From Phenylobacterium sp. SCN 70-31 (GTDB taxonomy: Bacteria > Pseudomonadota > Alphaproteobacteria > Caulobacterales > Caulobacteraceae): a stretch of DNA of 64,000 bases. Below are positions 61,457 through 64,000 of this stretch, in pieces. How positions within the stretch are numbered: the first letter of the stretch is position 1; each line of letters begins with the position of its first letter. The notes beneath the pieces are model-generated. The model did not search any database, was not told the DNA's origin, and saw only the letters and a program-made list of their open reading frames with translations. Both the position numbers and the translations under genes were made by a program. The DNA lies in NCBI RefSeq assembly GCF_001724605.1, contig NZ_MEEX01000004.1, forward strand, positions 124,001 to 188,000. Reading direction: 5' to 3'.

Positions 61457-64000
61457 CTATCTCGCGACGCTGGCGCGCGCCCGCTGCAGGGTGCGGCGGG
61501 CGCCGGCCGGCTCGGATTCAGCGTCGTTCAGCGTCGTCAGCAGGGCGGTCTTGAGCGCGTTGCCTTTCCGCGCGTCGGTGAGCTTCTGGCCCGCCGCGTC
61601 GACGACGTAGAAGGCGTCCACGGCGCGCTCCCCGTAGCTGTCGATGTGGGCCGAGGTGATCTGGAGTCCGGTGTCCGAGAGCGTCCGGGCGAGGCCGGCC
61701 AGCAGGCCGGTGCGGTCGCGGCCCGACGCCTCCACCACGGTGGCGGTCTCGGACGCCTCGTTGTCGAGCATCACCGTGGGCGTGATGGCGAAGGCGGCCG
61801 CCCGTCCGAGATCCTGGCGGCGGCGTTCCTGAGGGGTTGGCTCGCCCCGCGCCGCGCCGGCCAGGGCATCGGCCAGCCGCTGCAAAGTCCTGGGATCGTC
61901 GGCGCCGAACGGAGCGCCCGTCACGTCCTGGACGTAGAAGATGTCGAGCGCCTGTCCCGAGCGCGAGGTGAAGACGCGCGCGCCCATGACGCTGGCGCCG
62001 GCTCCGGTGATCGCCTCGGCGAGGTCGACGAACAGGCGTGGGCGGTCGGCCGCCGCCACCACGACCTCCGAAGCGTTCAGGTCCGGGCGGACGCGGCCCT
62101 CGGCGGCGCTGCCCGCGGCCTTGGCCGCGCGGGCGAGGCGGGCGTGGATCAGCACCTCCTCGTCGCTGAACGCCGTGAAGTAGGCGTCCTCCATCGCGTC
62201 GCCCCAGCTCTCGGCCGCCCGGTCGGCCTTGGCCAGGCGGACGCGGGCGTCATAGGCCGCGTTCTCCTGATAGCGGCGCAGGGCGGCGGCGGCGTCCGAG
62301 CCGCGGCCCCCCCGGAACACCGCCTCGGTGGCGTTGTAGAGCTCGCGCATGAGCTGGCCCTTCCAGCCGTTCCAGACTCCCGGCCCCACGGCGCGGATGT
62401 CGGCCACGGTCAGGACGAGGAGAAGGCGCAGGCGTTCGGGCGTCTGCACGATGCGCGCGAAGTCGGCCACGGTGCGTGGATCGGAGACGTCGCGCTTCTG
62501 GGCGAAGTCGCTCATCACCAGGTGGTGTTCCACCAGCCAGGCGACCAGCTCGATCTTCGAGCGGTCCAGGCCCAGGCGCTCACCCGCCTGGCGCGCGGCC
62601 CGGGCGCCGGCCACTTCCTGTCCCCCGGCGCCGCCCTTGCCCGTGTCGTGCAGAAGCATGGCCAGGAACAGCGCCTCGCGGTCGGCGATCAGCGGCATGA
62701 TCTGCGTGGCTAGAGGGTGGTCTTCGGTGAGCCGGCCCGCGGCGATATCGGCGATCACCCCGACGGCCCGCAGCGTATGCTCGTCCACCGTGTAGGAGTG
62801 GTACATGTTGAACTGCATCTGGGCGACGATACGCCCCCACTCGGGCAGGTAGCGGCCCAGAACGCCCGCCTCGTTCATCAGCGTCAGCGTGGTGCGCGGA
62901 TCGCGCCCCCGGGCCAGGATGTCCAGGAACACCCGCGCCGCGTGACCGTCTCGTCTTACGGCCGAGGTGATCAGGTTGATGTTGCGCGACGCCGCCGTGA
63001 AGGCGTCGGGATGCAGGTCGAGGTTCCGCTGGTCGGCGATCCTGAACAGTCGCAGCAGGTTGACCGGGTCCTGCCGGAAGAGTTCGGGATCGACGTCCAG
63101 CCGGCCGCCTTCCTCGGAGAAGCCGGGCTCGTCCAGCGGCTTGCGCTTGACCTTGCGGTTGGGGATGAAGCGGCTGATGCCCTTGGGCGCCATCTTCATC
63201 TGCTCGGCTTCGAGCTTGGCGGCGAACACCCGCGTCAGGGCGCCCACGTCCTTGGCGATCAGGAAGTAGCGCCGCATGAAGCGCTCGACGGCCGGCGCGT
63301 CGCCGCGGTCGCCATAGCCCATGCGCCGGGCGATCTCGGGCTGGAGGTCGAAGGAGAGGCGCTCTTCCGGCCGGCCGGTGGTGAAATGCAGATGGCTGCG
63401 GACCGCCCAGAGGAAGTCGAAGGCCACGATGAACGCCCGGACCTCGCGCCGGTCGAACATCTCCAGCTGCATCACGCGTTCCATCGTCTCGCCGGGATGC
63501 AGGTACTGGGCGATCCAGAAGAGGGTGTTGAGGTCGCGCAGGCCGCCCTTGCCCTCCTTGAGGTTGGGTTCGACCATGTAGCGGCTGGCGCCCGCGCGGG
63601 CGTGGCGTTCGTCGCGCTCCTTCAGCTTGGCCGCGACGAACTCGGCCCCCGTGCCACGGACCACCTCGTCGCGGAACCGTCGGACCAGTTCGGCCGCCAG
63701 GCGCTCGTCTCCGGTCAGGCGCCGCGCCTCCAGGATCGAGGTGCGGATGGTGTAGTCCTCGCGGCTGAGCTTGAGGCACTCCTCGACGGTCCGCGAGGCG
63801 TGGCCGACTTTGAAGCCCAGATCCCACAGGGCGTAGAGCATGTATTCGATCACGCTCTCGGCGTGCGCCGTCTGCTTGTAGGGCCGCACGAACAGCAGAT
63901 CGATGTCGGAATAGGGCGCCAGGGTGCCGCGTCCGTAGCCGCCCACCGCCATCAGCGCCAGCCGCTCGCCCTCGGTGGGATTGCGGGCCCGGAAGATGTG
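61457..64000 (-). CDS. glnD: Bifunctional PII uridylyltransferase/uridylyl-removing enzyme, N-terminus cut by the window end
   Basis: 847 residues visible; the 5' end lies beyond base 64000. The nucleotidyltransferase site GGYGRGTLAPYSDIDLLF is near the visible start. The DUF294-like helical region follows, then an HD phosphohydrolase domain (LAMLLHDTGKGG) and two ACT domains at the C-terminus (RPRLFVDLAEAITGAGASV and RDRTGLLAGLARTLSDTGL). GlnD adds UMP to PII when glutamine is low and removes it when high, setting nitrogen metabolism. The order nucleotidyltransferase-HD-ACT-ACT is standard. Confidence 0.95.
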   Translation of the reverse strand, partial: HIFRARNPTEGERLALMAVGGYGRGTLAPYSDIDLLFVRPYKQTAHAESVIEYMLYALWDLGFKVGHASRTVEECLKLSREDYTIRTSILEARRLTGDERLAAELVRRFRDEVVRGTGAEFVAAKLKERDERHARAGASRYMVEPNLKEGKGGLRDLNTLFWIAQYLHPGETMERVMQLEMFDRREVRAFIVAFDFLWAVRSHLHFTTGRPEERLSFDLQPEIARRMGYGDRGDAPAVERFMRRYFLIAKDVGALTRVFAAKLEAEQMKMAPKGISRFIPNRKVKRKPLDEPGFSEEGGRLDVDPELFRQDPVNLLRLFRIADQRNLDLHPDAFTAASRNINLITSAVRRDGHAARVFLDILARGRDPRTTLTLMNEAGVLGRYLPEWGRIVAQMQFNMYHSYTVDEHTLRAVGVIADIAAGRLTEDHPLATQIMPLIADREALFLAMLLHDTGKGGAGGQEVAGARAARQAGERLGLDRSKIELVAWLVEHHLVMSDFAQKRDVSDPRTVADFARIVQTPERLRLLLVLTVADIRAVGPGVWNGWKGQLMRELYNATEAVFRGGRGSDAAAALRRYQENAAYDARVRLAKADRAAESWGDAMEDAYFTAFSDEEVLIHARLARAAKAAGSAAEGRVRPDLNASEVVVAAADRPRLFVDLAEAITGAGASVMGARVFTSRSGQALDIFYVQDVTGAPFGADDPRTLQRLADALAGAARGEPTPQERRRQDLGRAAAFAITPTVMLDNEASETATVVEASGRDRTGLLAGLARTLSDTGLQITSAHIDSYGERAVDAFYVVDAAGQKLTDARKGNALKTALLTTLNDAESEPAGARRTLQRARASVAR

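Overview
This window (about 70% G+C by eye) reads as ordinary chromosome of an alphaproteobacterium, most plausibly a Caulobacterales member (Caulobacter/Phenylobacterium type). This is inferred from a class I lysyl-tRNA synthetase, a recF/gyrB locus without dnaA, an ScfR/RamB-type regulator divergent from a long isocitrate lyase, TonB-dependent receptors and PEP-CTERM proteins. No species can be assigned without a search. I saw no rRNA, tRNA, CRISPR array, prophage or insertion sequence. Genes are packed tightly and no gene-free stretch exceeds 300 bases.

Layout. 1-3.5 kb: end of a quinone oxidoreductase, a sugar-type MFS symporter with a perfect palindrome over its likely promoter, and a tandem double-TetR regulator. 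3.6-4.5 kb: an unrecognised secreted protein of lower G+C. 4.6-13 kb: a carbon-overflow locus with the ScfR/RamB-like regulator, isocitrate lyase, malate synthase G and a malic enzyme-phosphotransacetylase fusion (glyoxylate bypass plus malate-to-pyruvate exit). 13-17.7 kb: a small stress-type operon (PepSY, HPF/RaiA, 71-aa protein), a PP2A-like phosphatase and polA. 17.8-19.8 kb: an MHYT hybrid histidine kinase broken by one frameshift. 20-29.5 kb: recF, a metallophosphoesterase, a cyclic-nucleotide-binding protein, a protein with two TonB-C-like domains, gyrB, a PEP-CTERM protein and recQ. 29.6-32.1 kb: enoyl-CoA hydratase and N-acyl-D-amino-acid deacylase. 32.3-36.2 kb: a lipoprotein, then a C5 cytosine methyltransferase, cysK and vsr. 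36.3-41 kb: OsmC, acyl-CoA dehydrogenase, a MerR regulator and lysS.

41.1-47.9 kb is the most system-like region: a TonB-dependent receptor, a secreted protein of unknown function, a Tat-type PhoD phosphodiesterase, a paralogue of the unknown protein, and an orphan PhnD-like lipoprotein. They are linked by stop/start overlaps. I read it as a phosphorus-scavenging outer-membrane and periplasmic module.

48-64 kb: two PaaI thioesterases, the exonuclease and ATP-dependent ligase of the ligase-associated repair set, a GmhB-like phosphatase lacking the zinc cysteines, a fused peptide-type ABC ATPase, threonine deaminase, an FKBP lipoprotein, argE, a glycosyltransferase, rfbC, queG, a glutathione transferase and most of glnD.

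The most unusual non-coding signal is a two-copy structured repeat of about 190-240 bases, at 51661-51897 and 57724-57913. Each copy fills the gap between a convergent gene pair and carries the same GNRA-capped hairpin followed by a long imperfect stem.
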